Shown here piece by piece: positions 53,508 through 61,951 of a stretch of DNA of 64,000 nucleotides. A model generated the notes under the pieces. That model was not told the DNA's origin and ran no database searches. It was given only the letters and a program-made list of their open reading frames with translations. The position numbers and the translations under genes were made by a program. Numbering within the stretch: the stretch's first letter is position 1; every line of letters begins with the position of its first letter. Source of the stretch: Bradyrhizobium diazoefficiens (GTDB taxonomy: Bacteria; Pseudomonadota; Alphaproteobacteria; Rhizobiales; Xanthobacteraceae); contig NZ_CP067041.1 in the NCBI RefSeq assembly GCF_016599855.1, positions 744,001 to 808,000 on the forward strand, written 5' to 3'.

Positions 53508-54446
53508 ATGCCGGTCACCCCCCACAAAGCCCAGCGGCCCTATCGCGGCGTATTCCCGGTCGCGCCTACCATCTTCGACGAGCGCGGAGAGCTCGATCTC
53601 GATGGCCAGCGCCGCTGCATCGATTTCATGATCGATGCAGGCTCGAACGGCATTTGTATCCTCGCCAATTTCTCCGAGCAGTTCGTGCTGACCGATGCCG
53701 AGCGCGAGACCGTGATGCACGCGGTGCTGGAGCATGTCGCGGGCCGCGTGCCGGTCATCGTCACCACCACCCATTTCAGCTCGGCCGTGTGCGCGGCGCG
53801 CAGCCGGCAGGCCGAGGCCGCGGGCGCCGCCATGGTGATGGTGATGCCGCCCTATCACGGCGCTACCTTCCGCGTGCCGGAGAAAGGCATCATCGAATTC
53901 TTCAAGGTGCTCTCCGCTGCGATCAACATCCCGATCATGATCCAGGACGCGCCTGTTGCCGGCACGCCGCTTTCCGTCGAACTGCTGGCGCGCCTGGCGC
54001 GTGACTTCGCCAACATCCGCTATTTCAAGATCGAGGTGCCAGGCGCGGCGTCAAAACTCCGCAGCCTGATCGAGGCGGGCGGAAAGGATATCGAGGGTCC
54101 CTGGGATGGCGAGGAGGCGATCACGCTGCTCGCCGATCTAGACGCCGGTGCGACCGGCGCGATGACCGGTGGCGGCTATCCCGACGGCATCCGCCAGATC
54201 ATCGATCCCTATTTCGCCGGCAAGCGCGAGGAGGCGAAGGCGGCCTATGAGCGCTGGCTGCCGCTGATCAACTACGAGAACCGCCAATGCGGCCTGATCG
54301 CCTGCAAGGCGATGATGCAGGCCGGGGGGGTGATCAAGTCGGACGCGGTGCGCCATCCCCTACAGCCGCTGCACCCGGCGACGCGCGCGGGGCTGCTGGA
54401 ACTCGCCAAGGAGCGCGACGCGCTGGCGCTGCGGTGGGGGAAGTAA
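53508..54446 (+). CDS. Dihydrodipicolinate synthase family protein lacking the usual tyrosine
   Basis: 312 residues. The Schiff-base lysine is K174 (RYFKIEVPG), and the barrel pattern is clear, but the region that normally reads LYNxP with the catalytic Tyr reads MIQDAP here. Such sequences occur in the dehydratase branch (for example 2-keto-3-deoxy sugar-acid dehydratases) and in some uncharacterised members. N-terminal PYRGVFPVAPTIFDERGELD. The C-terminal helical part includes QCGLIACKAMMQAGGVI. A 139-bp gap follows the enoyl-CoA hydratase gene, so it is probably a separate unit. Confidence 0.82.
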   Translation: MPVTPHKAQRPYRGVFPVAPTIFDERGELDLDGQRRCIDFMIDAGSNGICILANFSEQFVLTDAERETVMHAVLEHVAGRVPVIVTTTHFSSAVCAARSRQAEAAGAAMVMVMPPYHGATFRVPEKGIIEFFKVLSAAINIPIMIQDAPVAGTPLSVELLARLARDFANIRYFKIEVPGAASKLRSLIEAGGKDIEGPWDGEEAITLLADLDAGATGAMTGGGYPDGIRQIIDPYFAGKREEAKAAYERWLPLINYENRQCGLIACKAMMQAGGVIKSDAVRHPLQPLHPATRAGLLELAKERDALALRWGK

Positions 54447-54454
54447 CTTTCTGT

Positions 54455-54600
54455 CGTCCCGGACAAGCGCGCCCGAAGCGCGCGCCGATCCGGGACCCAT
54501 ACGCCGCAGCAATAGTTTTGCGAAGGCTCGGAGTTACCAGCTTCGCGCGATAACCCCTCCCTGGGGTTATGGATCCCCGCATTCGCGGGGACGACACTGA
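54455..54600. repeat. Intergenic repeat between the DapA-like gene and the phn locus
   Basis: tcgtcccggacaagcgcgcc and gcgcgccgatccgggacc pair, followed by ccatacgccgcagcaatag and a hairpin ataacccc...ggggttat, and ccgcattcgcgg. It is a composite of the dispersed repeats also seen at 9485-9602. Separates two convergent genes. Confidence 0.75.
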
Positions 54601-54621
54601 GAATGACGCGCGAGCTTTCGC

Positions 54622-55320
54622 TTAGTCTGCCAACATCCACTCGCCGATGATGCGAAACCGCGCTTTGGCTTCGTCCTGCCGAAACAGCGTGATGCGGTCG
54701 ATGGCCAGCGTATCGAGCTTCAGCCTCGCAAACCGCTCGCGCAGCATTGCCAGGATCGGTCCGCGCCGCTCCGCCTCCAACCGCCCCGTCAGCGTCATGT
54801 GGAAGCGGAATTCTTCCATCACGTACGGGTAGCCCCAGCGATCGAGATAATCGCGCTGGAGCTCCGTGAGCTTCTCGGGCTTTCGGCGCGCGCGATCTTC
54901 CGCTGTTAGAGCGATGCGAAAGGCATCGAAATCGCGGACGCAATCGGCTGCGAGCTGCTGAAGCTCGGAGACCGGTTCATCCGGGATCACGGCAATGAAG
55001 CCGCTGATGGTGTCGACCACAGGGCGGATCACCGGAATGGGCCGCGCCTTGCCGGCGAACGTCGCGCAGGCTGCAACGAGTTCGGCCTCAGTCTTGCCAG
55101 GCGCCAACACCATCGGCGCTTTCAGCGTGCCGTGAAAGCCGTATTTGCGGGGATCGGCGGTGATGTCGCGCCAGTCCGGCGCAACATGGAGCGCTTCCTG
55201 CGGAAACGAAACTTCGTCGCTGTTATAGGCATCATAGCCGAGCAACTCGGCGCCGAATCGGGACAGCGCGTTGTTGGCGCCGGCAGCAAAATAGATCGCG
55301 TAACGGGGGAAGCCTGTCAT
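54622..55320 (-). CDS. DUF1045 phosphonate-cluster protein (2H phosphoesterase-like)
   Basis: 232 residues. Two H-x-T-L motifs, HGTLKAP (about residue 63) and HMTLTG (about residue 175), are the pattern of 2H phosphoesterases. DUF1045 proteins are typically in phn loci and are thought to handle cyclic ribose phosphate intermediates, or at least belong to the accessory set of C-P lyase. It is the third gene of a unit acetyltransferase-phnM-DUF1045, with an 18-bp gap from phnM. A repeat lies downstream. Confidence 0.88.
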   Translation of the reverse strand: MTGFPRYAIYFAAGANNALSRFGAELLGYDAYNSDEVSFPQEALHVAPDWRDITADPRKYGFHGTLKAPMVLAPGKTEAELVAACATFAGKARPIPVIRPVVDTISGFIAVIPDEPVSELQQLAADCVRDFDAFRIALTAEDRARRKPEKLTELQRDYLDRWGYPYVMEEFRFHMTLTGRLEAERRGPILAMLRERFARLKLDTLAIDRITLFRQDEAKARFRIIGEWMLAD

Positions 55321-55338
55321 AGTCTGAGCATAATCAAT

Positions 55339-56532
55339 TTATGCCGCAACGACAGTCTCGCGCGGCGTCGCCGCAGCACCGAGTAGGCGCGTCGCATCGG
55401 TGAGATGCACGAGCTTGCCCGCTGAGATCACCGCGACCAGCCGCGGCCGCAACGGGACGCTGTCGTCGACGAGCAGGATGTCGGCGCGATGTCCTGCGGC
55501 GAGCGTGCCACGATCGGTCAGACCGATGGCTTGCGCCGGCGCCGTCGAGATCAGCTTCCAGGCCTCGGTCAGCGGCAGCACGCCGTCGCCGGCAAGGCGG
55601 AACGCGGCGAGCAGCGGCGCCGGATAGTAATAGTCCGAGGCCAGCACCGAGCAGAGCCCCTTCGCGACCATGTCGGACGCCTTGGTCCAGCCGGTGTGAC
55701 TGCCGCCGCGCACGACATTCGGCGCGCCGTAAACGATGGCGTCGTCGGCAGAAGCGGCTTCGCGCGCCGTCTCCTCGTTGATCGGAAACTCGGCGAGCGT
55801 CACGCCCATGGCGCGAAAACCCTGGCGCATCGCCGGCGTCGCATCGTCATGCGAGAGCATCCGCACCTCGGCCGCGCGAGCCGCAGCGGCGAGCCGGGCG
55901 ATCGATGCCGAAACACCGGCCGCGCGCGAGACGATATGCGCGACGAGCTTGTCAAAGTCCTCGCTCGACAGGCCGGTGCGCTCCACCATGCGGTTGCGCT
56001 TGCGTGGATTGGAGATGTCGGCGACGACCCCGTCCATATGGTCGTTGAAGGCGAACAGATCGACGCGGCCCTCGGCAAGCCACTGGATGATCTCTTCTTC
56101 GGCGTCGAGATTGTAGGTCTCGTGCCGCAGGTGAAAGCGGGTGTCGGCAGCGAATTGCGGGCGCTGCCGCTCGATCGCCTCCAGCAGCCGCCTTGCATTT
56201 TCGCCGCTGCGCAAGCCCGGCTCCCACGACCAGGTGGTGGCATGAAACACCGTGGTGATGCCGTTGCTGATAACCTGGCGGTCGGTGTCGGCGAGCGCGA
56301 CGTCGATCGGGAAATCGACGCCGGCCCGCGGCATCATCTGGCGCTCGAAGGCGTCGCCATGCAGATCGACGATGCCGGGCAGCACCAGCAGGTTGCGCGC
56401 ATCGATTGCCAGCCGCGCGCGGCCGCGCGACGTGCCGGTCTGCGCAATGTCCGTTCCGGACACACCAAGTGAGGTTTCGACGAGCTCGGAGCCGATCAGG
56501 GTCCGGCCGCCCTCGATGAATATTTCTGTCAC
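55339..56532 (-). CDS. phnM: Alpha-D-ribose 1-methylphosphonate 5-triphosphate diphosphatase
   Basis: 397 residues from a GTG at 56532. Amidohydrolase features: [17 protein letters not shown] with the metal-binding HxD-type residues, [25 protein letters not shown] and [17 protein letters not shown] with the late Asp. It removes diphosphate from the ribose 1-phosphonate triphosphate intermediate of the C-P lyase route. The GTG overlaps the stop of the acetyltransferase gene (GTGA), so translation is coupled. Confidence 0.93.
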   Translation of the reverse strand: MTEIFIEGGRTLIGSELVETSLGVSGTDIAQTGTSRGRARLAIDARNLLVLPGIVDLHGDAFERQMMPRAGVDFPIDVALADTDRQVISNGITTVFHATTWSWEPGLRSGENARRLLEAIERQRPQFAADTRFHLRHETYNLDAEEEIIQWLAEGRVDLFAFNDHMDGVVADISNPRKRNRMVERTGLSSEDFDKLVAHIVSRAAGVSASIARLAAAARAAEVRMLSHDDATPAMRQGFRAMGVTLAEFPINEETAREAASADDAIVYGAPNVVRGGSHTGWTKASDMVAKGLCSVLASDYYYPAPLLAAFRLAGDGVLPLTEAWKLISTAPAQAIGLTDRGTLAAGHRADILLVDDSVPLRPRLVAVISAGKLVHLTDATRLLGAAATPRETVVAA

Positions 56533-57188
56533 GCGACCGTGCTTCGTTTGCTGGCAGAGGAACGTGTCTCTGCTTCGTACGTCGACAGGAAATCTTCAAT
56601 CGCGAGCTTGCGGAAATCGGGCAGCGCTTCACGCAATTTGTCGTGATCCCAGTCCCACCATGCCAGCCTGGCAAGCCGTCCGGCAATCTCTTCCGAGAAC
56701 CGCCGCCGCACGATCCGCGCCGGATTGCCGGCGACGATAGTGTAGGCCGGCACGTCCTTGGTGACGATGGCGCCGGCCGCGATCACGGCCCCAGTGCCGA
56801 TGTTGCGGCCCGGCAGCACGATCGCGCCATGACCGATCCAGACGTCATGGCCGATATGGACGTGGTGCCGGCGCCGCCAGTCGAAGAATTCGGTGTCGTC
56901 GCTCTCGCCGGGGAAATAGGCGCTGGAGCGGTAGGTAAAGTGCGCCTGGGTGGCGCGATGCATAGGATGATTGCCCGGATTGATCCGCGCCATCGCTGCG
57001 ATCGAGCAGAACTTTCCGATCATGGTGTAGGTGATCTGCGCGTCGTTGACGACGTAGGAATAGTCACCCATCGCGACATCATGCAGGATGGTGCGGGCGC
57101 CGACCTCGGTGTAAGCGCCGAGCCTGACCTCGTGGAGCTTCGCCGAAGCATCGATGGTCGGTTGGACCGAGAGCACCTTGGCGGCCAT
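56529..57188 (-). CDS. Phosphonate-cluster hexapeptide-repeat acetyltransferase
   Basis: 219 residues from the ATG at 57188 ([20 protein letters not shown]). The N-terminal half is a left-handed beta helix ([40 protein letters not shown]), with [18 protein letters not shown] and [20 protein letters not shown], the chloramphenicol/xenobiotic acetyltransferase type found in phn operons. The likely role is acetylation of an aminoalkylphosphonate (inference). The ATG at 57311 is upstream of the Pho boxes and is not preferred: the boxes end only 47 bp from 57188. Confidence 0.88.
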   Translation of the reverse strand: MAAKVLSVQPTIDASAKLHEVRLGAYTEVGARTILHDVAMGDYSYVVNDAQITYTMIGKFCSIAAMARINPGNHPMHRATQAHFTYRSSAYFPGESDDTEFFDWRRRHHVHIGHDVWIGHGAIVLPGRNIGTGAVIAAGAIVTKDVPAYTIVAGNPARIVRRRFSEEIAGRLARLAWWDWDHDKLREALPDFRKLAIEDFLSTYEAETRSSASKRSTVA

Positions 57189-57234
57189 GTTGCATCCGAA
57201 GCTCGAGGGCGGGCGCTCGTCATCGAGCGGCTTG

Positions 57235-57263
57235 ATGACAATGTCATGACGATGCCATGACAG
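57235..57263 (-). promoter_or_regulatory. Triple Pho-box-like repeat for the acetyltransferase-phnM-DUF1045 unit
   Basis: On the minus strand CTGTCAT (57263-57257), TCGTCAT (57252-57246) and TTGTCAT (57241-57235) recur every 11 bp, the PhoB-binding period. The first matches the consensus seven-mer exactly. The position, about 47-75 bp upstream of the ATG at 57188, fits activation by PhoB under phosphate limitation. Confidence 0.85.
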
Positions 57264-57300
57264 GGGATGAGGTGTGTAGGATCGCCGCACTGCATCCCGC

Positions 57301-57318
57301 ATGTCACACAAGTGTCAA
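57301..57318 (+). promoter_or_regulatory. Pho-box-like pair upstream of phnC
   Basis: ATGTCAC (57301-57307) and GTGTCAA (57312-57318) lie 11 bp apart on the plus strand, 43 bp before the phnC ATG. They resemble a weaker Pho box divergent from the triple box at 57235-57263. Confidence 0.7.
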
Positions 57319-57361
57319 GCGCCGGCGTTAGCGGTGGGGCCAAGCTACTCTGGAGCCCTGC

Positions 57362-58171
57362 ATGCTGGTGGTGGAAGGTCTGACGTGCCGCTTCGGCGCA
57401 AAAGCCGCGGTGGACGACGCTTCGTTTCAAATCTCTCCCGGCGGCTTCGTCGGCGTGATCGGGCGCTCCGGCGCCGGCAAGTCGACTCTGCTGCGAACCA
57501 TCAATCGTCTGGTGACGCCGAAGCAAGGCCGCATCCTGTTCGACGGCCTCGACGTCACCGCGCTGCGCGGCAAGGAGCTGCGGCAGTGGCGGGCACGGTC
57601 GGCCATGATCTTTCAGCAGTTCAACCTGGTCGGCCGGCTCGACGTGCTGACCAACGTGCTGATGGGGCGTCTCGCCACCATGCCGGCCTGGCGCTCGCTG
57701 TCGCAGATCTGGCCCGAGCAGGACAGGGCGCTGGCGATGTCGGCGCTTGAGCAGTTCGATATCGCCGCGCTCGCCGCGCAGCGCGCCGACCAGCTCTCCG
57801 GTGGCCAGCAGCAGCGCGTCGCAATTGCCCGCGCCCTGGTCCAGCAGCCCGACATCATTCTTGCCGACGAACCGATTGCCTCGCTCGATCCGCGCAACAC
57901 CAAGATCGTCATGGATGCGCTGCTCCGCATCAACAAGCATTTCGGCATCACCGTGCTCTGCAATCTGCATTCGCTCGATCTGGCGCGCAGCTATTGCGAC
58001 CGCCTGATCGGCATGGCGCAGGGGCGCGTCGTGTTCGACGGCGCGCCGTCCGCGCTGACCGACCTTGTCGCGCGTGAGCTCTACGATCTCGAAGCCGCCG
58101 AGGTCATGGGCGGCATGCCTGCGCCGGCGCCCGAGGGCATCCCGGCACTCGGAACGGCCGCGGCGGCCTGA
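57362..58171 (+). CDS. phnC: Phosphonate ABC transporter ATP-binding protein
   Basis: 269 residues. Walker A is GRSGAGKST (34-42), Q-loop near [20 protein letters not shown], signature [16 protein letters not shown] and Walker [14 protein letters not shown]; the H-loop is CNLHS. The length is typical. It powers uptake of phosphonates with PhnD and PhnE. First gene of the plus-strand transport unit behind a Pho-box pair. A hairpin (58150-58180) over its end may slow transcription. Confidence 0.95.
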   Translation: MLVVEGLTCRFGAKAAVDDASFQISPGGFVGVIGRSGAGKSTLLRTINRLVTPKQGRILFDGLDVTALRGKELRQWRARSAMIFQQFNLVGRLDVLTNVLMGRLATMPAWRSLSQIWPEQDRALAMSALEQFDIAALAAQRADQLSGGQQQRVAIARALVQQPDIILADEPIASLDPRNTKIVMDALLRINKHFGITVLCNLHSLDLARSYCDRLIGMAQGRVVFDGAPSALTDLVARELYDLEAAEVMGGMPAPAPEGIPALGTAAAA

Positions 58172-58234
58172 GCCGTTCCGTATCGTCATTGCCAGTTTTT
58201 TTCGTCAACCGACCCAACCGATGAAGAGGGTATC

Positions 58235-59164
58235 ATGATCACTCGCAGAATAGTTCTTGCCGGCGCAGCCGCGCTGACCTTTGCCGGATCCGCTTCCGCC
58301 GAAGACTGGAAAGCAAAATATCCGGAGATCACCTTCGCCGTAATCCCGGCCGAGAACGGCTCGGGCGTCACCGAGCGCTACGGCCCCTTCGTCAACTATC
58401 TGTCGAAGGAGCTCGGCATCAAGGTCACGCTGCGCGTCGCCAACGACTACGCCGCCGTGATCGAGGGCCAGCGCGCCGGCAACATTCACATCGGCTATTA
58501 CGGTCCGGCCTCCTTCTCGCGCGCTCGCCTGACCGGCGTGAAGACCGATGCCTTCGTGATCGACGTCAATTCCGACGGCTCGAAGGGCTACTACTCGGTC
58601 TTCTACGTGCTGGCGAAGTCGCCGTACCACAAGCTCGAAGACCTCAAGGGCAAGAATCTCGGGCTGGTCGATCCGAACTCGACCTCGGGCAACAACATGC
58701 CCCGCTTCAAGCTGAACGCGATGGGCATCGATCCCGATGCCTATTTCTCCAAGGTGGTCTTTACCGGCAGCCACGAGAACGCCGTGCTGGCGCTGGCCCA
58801 GGGCACCGTCGACGTCGCCGCCAACTGGTGGAACGCGGATGACGATTCCAACCTGACCCGCATGCTCAACAAGGGCATGGTGAAGTCGGCCGACGGCACC
58901 GTGATGAAGAAGGAAGACTTCCGCATCATCGTGAAGTCCGACCTCATCATCAACTCGCCCTACGCCTATCTCAGCGATCTGCCCGGCGATATGAAGGCCG
59001 CCATCAAGAAGGCTTTTCTTGAAGCGGCGCAGAAGGATCCCGAGGCGTTCAAGAAGCTCTCCGACGGCAAGAACAAGCCGTGGGAGCCGATCGCCAATGA
59101 CGATTACAACAAGACCATCGAGCTGATTAAGTTCGTCGACGCTTTGCGCAAGAAGGCGTCCTGA
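58235..59164 (+). CDS. phnD: Phosphonate ABC transporter periplasmic binding protein
   Basis: 309 residues. A signal peptide (ITRRIVLAGAAALTFAGSASA) is followed by a mature type II binding protein with PEITFAVIPAENGSGVTERY, NIHIGYYGPASFSRARL, LVDPNSTSGNNMPRFKL and FTGSHENAVLALAQGTVDVA, the ligand-loop motifs of PhnD proteins. It delivers alkylphosphonates to the PhnCE transporter. A strong terminator follows its stop. Confidence 0.95.
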   Translation: MITRRIVLAGAAALTFAGSASAEDWKAKYPEITFAVIPAENGSGVTERYGPFVNYLSKELGIKVTLRVANDYAAVIEGQRAGNIHIGYYGPASFSRARLTGVKTDAFVIDVNSDGSKGYYSVFYVLAKSPYHKLEDLKGKNLGLVDPNSTSGNNMPRFKLNAMGIDPDAYFSKVVFTGSHENAVLALAQGTVDVAANWWNADDDSNLTRMLNKGMVKSADGTVMKKEDFRIIVKSDLIINSPYAYLSDLPGDMKAAIKKAFLEAAQKDPEAFKKLSDGKNKPWEPIANDDYNKTIELIKFVDALRKKAS

Positions 59165-59186
59165 GCTCGTCGGGACGACGCTACTC

Positions 59187-59215
59187 GAGCCGGGTCGATG
59201 GACCCGGCTCTTTTT
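59187..59215 (+). terminator. Rho-independent terminator between phnD and phnE
   Basis: gagccgggtc (59187-59196), loop gatg, gacccggctc (59201-59210) and ttttt (59211-59215): a perfect 10-bp GC-rich stem followed directly by a T-run, the best terminator in the window. It lies inside the transport gene series. Confidence 0.92.
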
Positions 59216-59235
59216 CTTGATGGACCGTCGAACAC

Positions 59236-60120
59236 ATGACGCTCGCCGTTGCGATCCTTCCCGAGCAACAGCTCGCCGCCCTGAATGCCGCCTACCGCAA
59301 GGCAGTTGCGCGCAAGCGTCTGCGGCTGCTCGCCGGCTTTGCCGTGTTCCTCGCCGCGCTGATCGTGGCCTCAATCGGCGCCGAAGTGAACCTGCGCACC
59401 TTCTTCACCTATTTCGGCAATTTCATCAGCTATTTCGACCGCATCCTTACGCTGGACAGCGGCCAGCGGGTCTGGACCAATGTCGGCGAATGGTTCTGGG
59501 GCTGGCACAAATGGCTGAAGCTGCTCGGCGAGACGCTGCTGATCAGCTATGTCGGCACGCTGGTCGGCTCCGTCTTCGCCTTCGCGCTCAATTTCTTCGC
59601 GGCTGAGAACACTTCGCCTGCGGCCTGGCTGCGCTTCACGGTGCGGCGCCTGCTCGAATTCGCCCGCACGGTGCCCGGCATCGTTTTCGCGCTGATCTTC
59701 GTCATCGCGTTCGGCCTCGGGCCGATGGCGGGCGTGCTCGCGATCGCCATCCACTCCACCGGGGCGCTCGGAAAGCTGTTCTCGGAGATCGTCGAGAACG
59801 CCGACATGAAGCCGGTCGAGGGCATCCGTTCGACAGGCGCGAGCTGGGTGTCCTGCATGCGTTTTGCGATTCTGCCGCAGGTCTCGGCCGGCTATGCCAG
59901 CTACGCGCTGCTGCGGTTCGAAATCAATGTGCGCGAGGCTTCGGTGATGGGTTTTGTCGGTGCCGGCGGCATCGGGCAGGAGCTGATCGTCGCGATCCGC
60001 AAGTTCTACTACTCCGACGTCAGCGCAATTCTCGTGACCATCATCGTCACCGTGTTCCTGATCGACATCACGACCGGCTGGGTGCGCGGCCGCCTGTTCG
60101 GCAAGGAGGCGCGGACGTGA
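59236..60120 (+). CDS. phnE: Phosphonate ABC transporter permease (first PhnE)
   Basis: 294 residues. An N-terminal helix (LLAGFAVFLAALIVASIG) and later segments with the permease EAA-like loop GALGKLFSEIVENADMKPVE, followed by RFAILPQVSAGYASYALLRF and MGFVGAGGIGQELIVAIRKF, the usual PhnE pattern. It forms the membrane channel with its neighbour. The last 4 bp overlap the second phnE ATG/GTG, so they are translated together. Confidence 0.93.
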   Translation: MTLAVAILPEQQLAALNAAYRKAVARKRLRLLAGFAVFLAALIVASIGAEVNLRTFFTYFGNFISYFDRILTLDSGQRVWTNVGEWFWGWHKWLKLLGETLLISYVGTLVGSVFAFALNFFAAENTSPAAWLRFTVRRLLEFARTVPGIVFALIFVIAFGLGPMAGVLAIAIHSTGALGKLFSEIVENADMKPVEGIRSTGASWVSCMRFAILPQVSAGYASYALLRFEINVREASVMGFVGAGGIGQELIVAIRKFYYSDVSAILVTIIVTVFLIDITTGWVRGRLFGKEART

Positions 60121-60965
60121 GCAAGCCGCAGGAAGTCAATTCCGCGGAAATCCGCGCCCGCTATCCCGATGTATTCAACCGGCCGGGGTCGTCGCGCCTG
60201 ACGACGCCCGTGGTGCTCGCCGCCGCGCTCGCGGTGTTCGTTTTCGGCCTCATCGATCTCGACTTTTCGCCGTCGCGGCTGATCTCGGGGCTGAGCCAGC
60301 TTGGCTGGATCAGCATGATGATGATCCCGCCCGATCCCGGCTCGTCGCTGCCGCTTTATCTGAAGGCGCTCGGCGAAACGCTCTCGATCGCTTTGCTCGG
60401 CACCACGCTGGCCGCATTGTTGGCACTCCCGGTCAGCCTGCTGGCGGCGCGCAATGTCGTGCCGTCGATCATCCTGCGCTTTCCCGTGCGCCGCTTCCTC
60501 GATTCGATCCGCGGTGTCGATACGCTGATCTGGGCGCTGGTGTGGATCAACGTGGTCGGGCTCGGCCCGTTCGCCGGCGTGCTCGCCATCGCGGTGTCGG
60601 ATTTCGGTGCCTTCGGAAAGCTGTTCTCGGAGGCGATCGAAGGCGCCGATCAGAAGCAGGTCGAAGGCATCCGCGCTTCCGGTGGCAGCGCGCTGCACGA
60701 GATCCGCTTTGGCCTGATGCCGCAAGTGTTGCCTGTCATTGCTGGCCAGGTGCTCTATTTCATCGAGTCCAACACGCGCTCGGCCACCATCATCGGCATC
60801 GTCGGCGCCGGCGGCATCGGCCTCCAGCTCGCCGAGCAGATCCGCGTGCTGGAATGGCAGAAGGTGTCGTTCCTGATCCTGATGATCTTGGTCGCAGTCG
60901 CGGCGATCGATTTCATCTCGGGCAAGCTGCGGTTTGCCATCATCGGGCGAAGGGCTGTGGCCTGA
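60117..60965 (+). CDS. phnE: Phosphonate ABC transporter permease (second PhnE)
   Basis: 282 residues, starting GTG 60117 within the stop of the first phnE. The EAA-like loop GAFGKLFSEAIEGADQKQVE and the later FGLMPQVLPVIAGQVLYFIE and IVGAGGIGLQLAEQIRVLEW are PhnE motifs. It is a paralogue of the upstream protein, so the transporter probably has a heterodimeric membrane part. Confidence 0.93.
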   Translation: MSKPQEVNSAEIRARYPDVFNRPGSSRLTTPVVLAAALAVFVFGLIDLDFSPSRLISGLSQLGWISMMMIPPDPGSSLPLYLKALGETLSIALLGTTLAALLALPVSLLAARNVVPSIILRFPVRRFLDSIRGVDTLIWALVWINVVGLGPFAGVLAIAVSDFGAFGKLFSEAIEGADQKQVEGIRASGGSALHEIRFGLMPQVLPVIAGQVLYFIESNTRSATIIGIVGAGGIGLQLAEQIRVLEWQKVSFLILMILVAVAAIDFISGKLRFAIIGRRAVA

Positions 60966-60975
60966 GCAAAGGTGC

Positions 60976-61073
60976 CGTAGGGTGGGCAAAGCGCAGCGTG
61001 CCCACCAATCAAGCGGAGTATTCGGTGAGAGACGTGGTGGGCACGGTGCAAGTGCGCCTTTGCCCACCCTACG
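60976..61073. repeat. Intergenic inverted repeat downstream of phnE
   Basis: Outer arms cgtagggtgggcaaag (60976-60991) and ctttgcccaccctacg (61058-61073) are perfect 16-bp complements; inner arms gtgcccacc (60998-61006) and ggtgggcac (61036-61044) also pair. It lies between the convergent phnE and phnF genes and is a classic rhizobial dispersed palindrome. Confidence 0.92.
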
Positions 61074-61102
61074 ATTCCGGTCTCGCGGCGAGAGATGAGC
61101 CC

Positions 61103-61831
61103 CTACGGCTCGACCAAAAACTCCACCCGCTCCGCTGCGAAGCGCGAATGCTTGGTCACCAGCGGCTTGCCTTCGAGATCGAGGTCCGTCGCATCGACCA
61201 CGAGGATCGGTCGCCCGAGCGGCAGATCGAGCCGCGCGGCGTCGGTGGCATCGACGATGCCGGCCGTGATCCGGGTGGCGCCGCGGCGGTAGTCGCGAGT
61301 TCCGTAATGCTCGAGCATCTTCGTCATCGAGCGCGTCGCGGCAAACACTTCGCCCGCCCCCGGAAATAATACCGCCGACAGCCAGGTGGTGGAGACGCAG
61401 ATCGGCGTGCGGTCGGCGAGGCGAATGGCCTCGATCCGGACCAGCGGTGCGCCGCTCTTCAATCCCAGTTCTCGCGCCAGCTCGCGAGTCGCGACATCTT
61501 CTGACGCCTCGATCAACCGGCCCTGCGGCTCGCGGCCATCGGCCCCGACGATCTCGGAGAAGCGCGTGCGCGAGCGCAGCGGATAGGCGAGCTTCTGCGC
61601 CTCGACATAGGTTCCGCTGCCGCGCTCCGCGCGAACGATGCCGCGCTCCGCAAGCGCCGCCAGCGCGCGCCGCACGGTATGGCGATTGACCCGATAGGTT
61701 TCGGCGATCTCCATCTCGCCCGGCAATTTGTCGCCAGCGGCAAAGCGGCCGTCGGCGATGCCGCGCTCGATGCCGTCGGCAACGAGGCGCCACAGCGCGA
61801 CGCCTGAAGAGGCGGTGTCCTGCATATTCAT
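61103..61831 (-). CDS. phnF: PhnF, GntR-family (HutC type) regulator
   Basis: 242 residues. The winged helix is DGRFAAGDKLPGEMEIAETYR, then RHTVRRALAALAERGIVRAE and RGSGTYVE; a C-terminal UTRA-like ligand domain follows (RTRFSEIVGADGREPQGRLI, ICVSTTWLSAVLFPGAGEVF). It is divergent from phnG and ends next to a palindromic repeat. The likely operator is the perfect inverted repeat at 61896-61923. It probably represses phnGHI... until a pathway intermediate binds. Confidence 0.93.
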   Translation of the reverse strand: MNMQDTASSGVALWRLVADGIERGIADGRFAAGDKLPGEMEIAETYRVNRHTVRRALAALAERGIVRAERGSGTYVEAQKLAYPLRSRTRFSEIVGADGREPQGRLIEASEDVATRELARELGLKSGAPLVRIEAIRLADRTPICVSTTWLSAVLFPGAGEVFAATRSMTKMLEHYGTRDYRRGATRITAGIVDATDAARLDLPLGRPILVVDATDLDLEGKPLVTKHSRFAAERVEFLVEP

Positions 61832-61864
61832 GTCGGCGGCCAGCCTAGCCCGAAAATCACATGT

Positions 61865-61882
61865 TTGTCACGAAATGGTCAT
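61865..61882 (+). promoter_or_regulatory. Pho-box-like pair upstream of phnG
   Basis: TTGTCAC (61865-61871) and TGGTCAT (61876-61882) lie 11 bp apart on the plus strand in the phnF-phnG divergent region, just upstream of the inverted repeat operator. Their order, activator site then repressor site, is the expected layout. Confidence 0.65.
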
Positions 61883-61895
61883 GGCGCTTCCGTAT

Positions 61896-61923
61896 CAAGT
61901 TGTCTAGTATCATAGACAACTTG
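61896..61923. promoter_or_regulatory. PhnF operator candidate: perfect inverted repeat
   Basis: caagttgtcta (61896-61906) and tagacaacttg (61913-61923) are perfect 11-bp complements with a 6-nt spacer. The position, about 28 bp before the phnG start and within the divergent region of phnF, fits a GntR/HutC-type operator. Confidence 0.85.
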
Positions 61924-61951
61924 GATTCGGCAAGATCTCTAGAAAAGTTCG

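Noticed and set aside
57189..57311. N-terminal extension of the hexapeptide acetyltransferase from ATG 57311
   Set aside because: The extension would contain the triple Pho box; the start at 57188 fits both the promoter position and the family N-terminus.
58150..58180. Rho-independent terminator after phnC
   Set aside because: There is a 9-bp stem, but the T-run begins about 14 nt later, too far for a canonical terminator; it lies partly inside phnC.
60009..61793. 594-codon minus-strand frame spanning phnE and phnF
   Set aside because: It is antisense to the second phnE and out of frame with phnF; composition is typical of a shadow.
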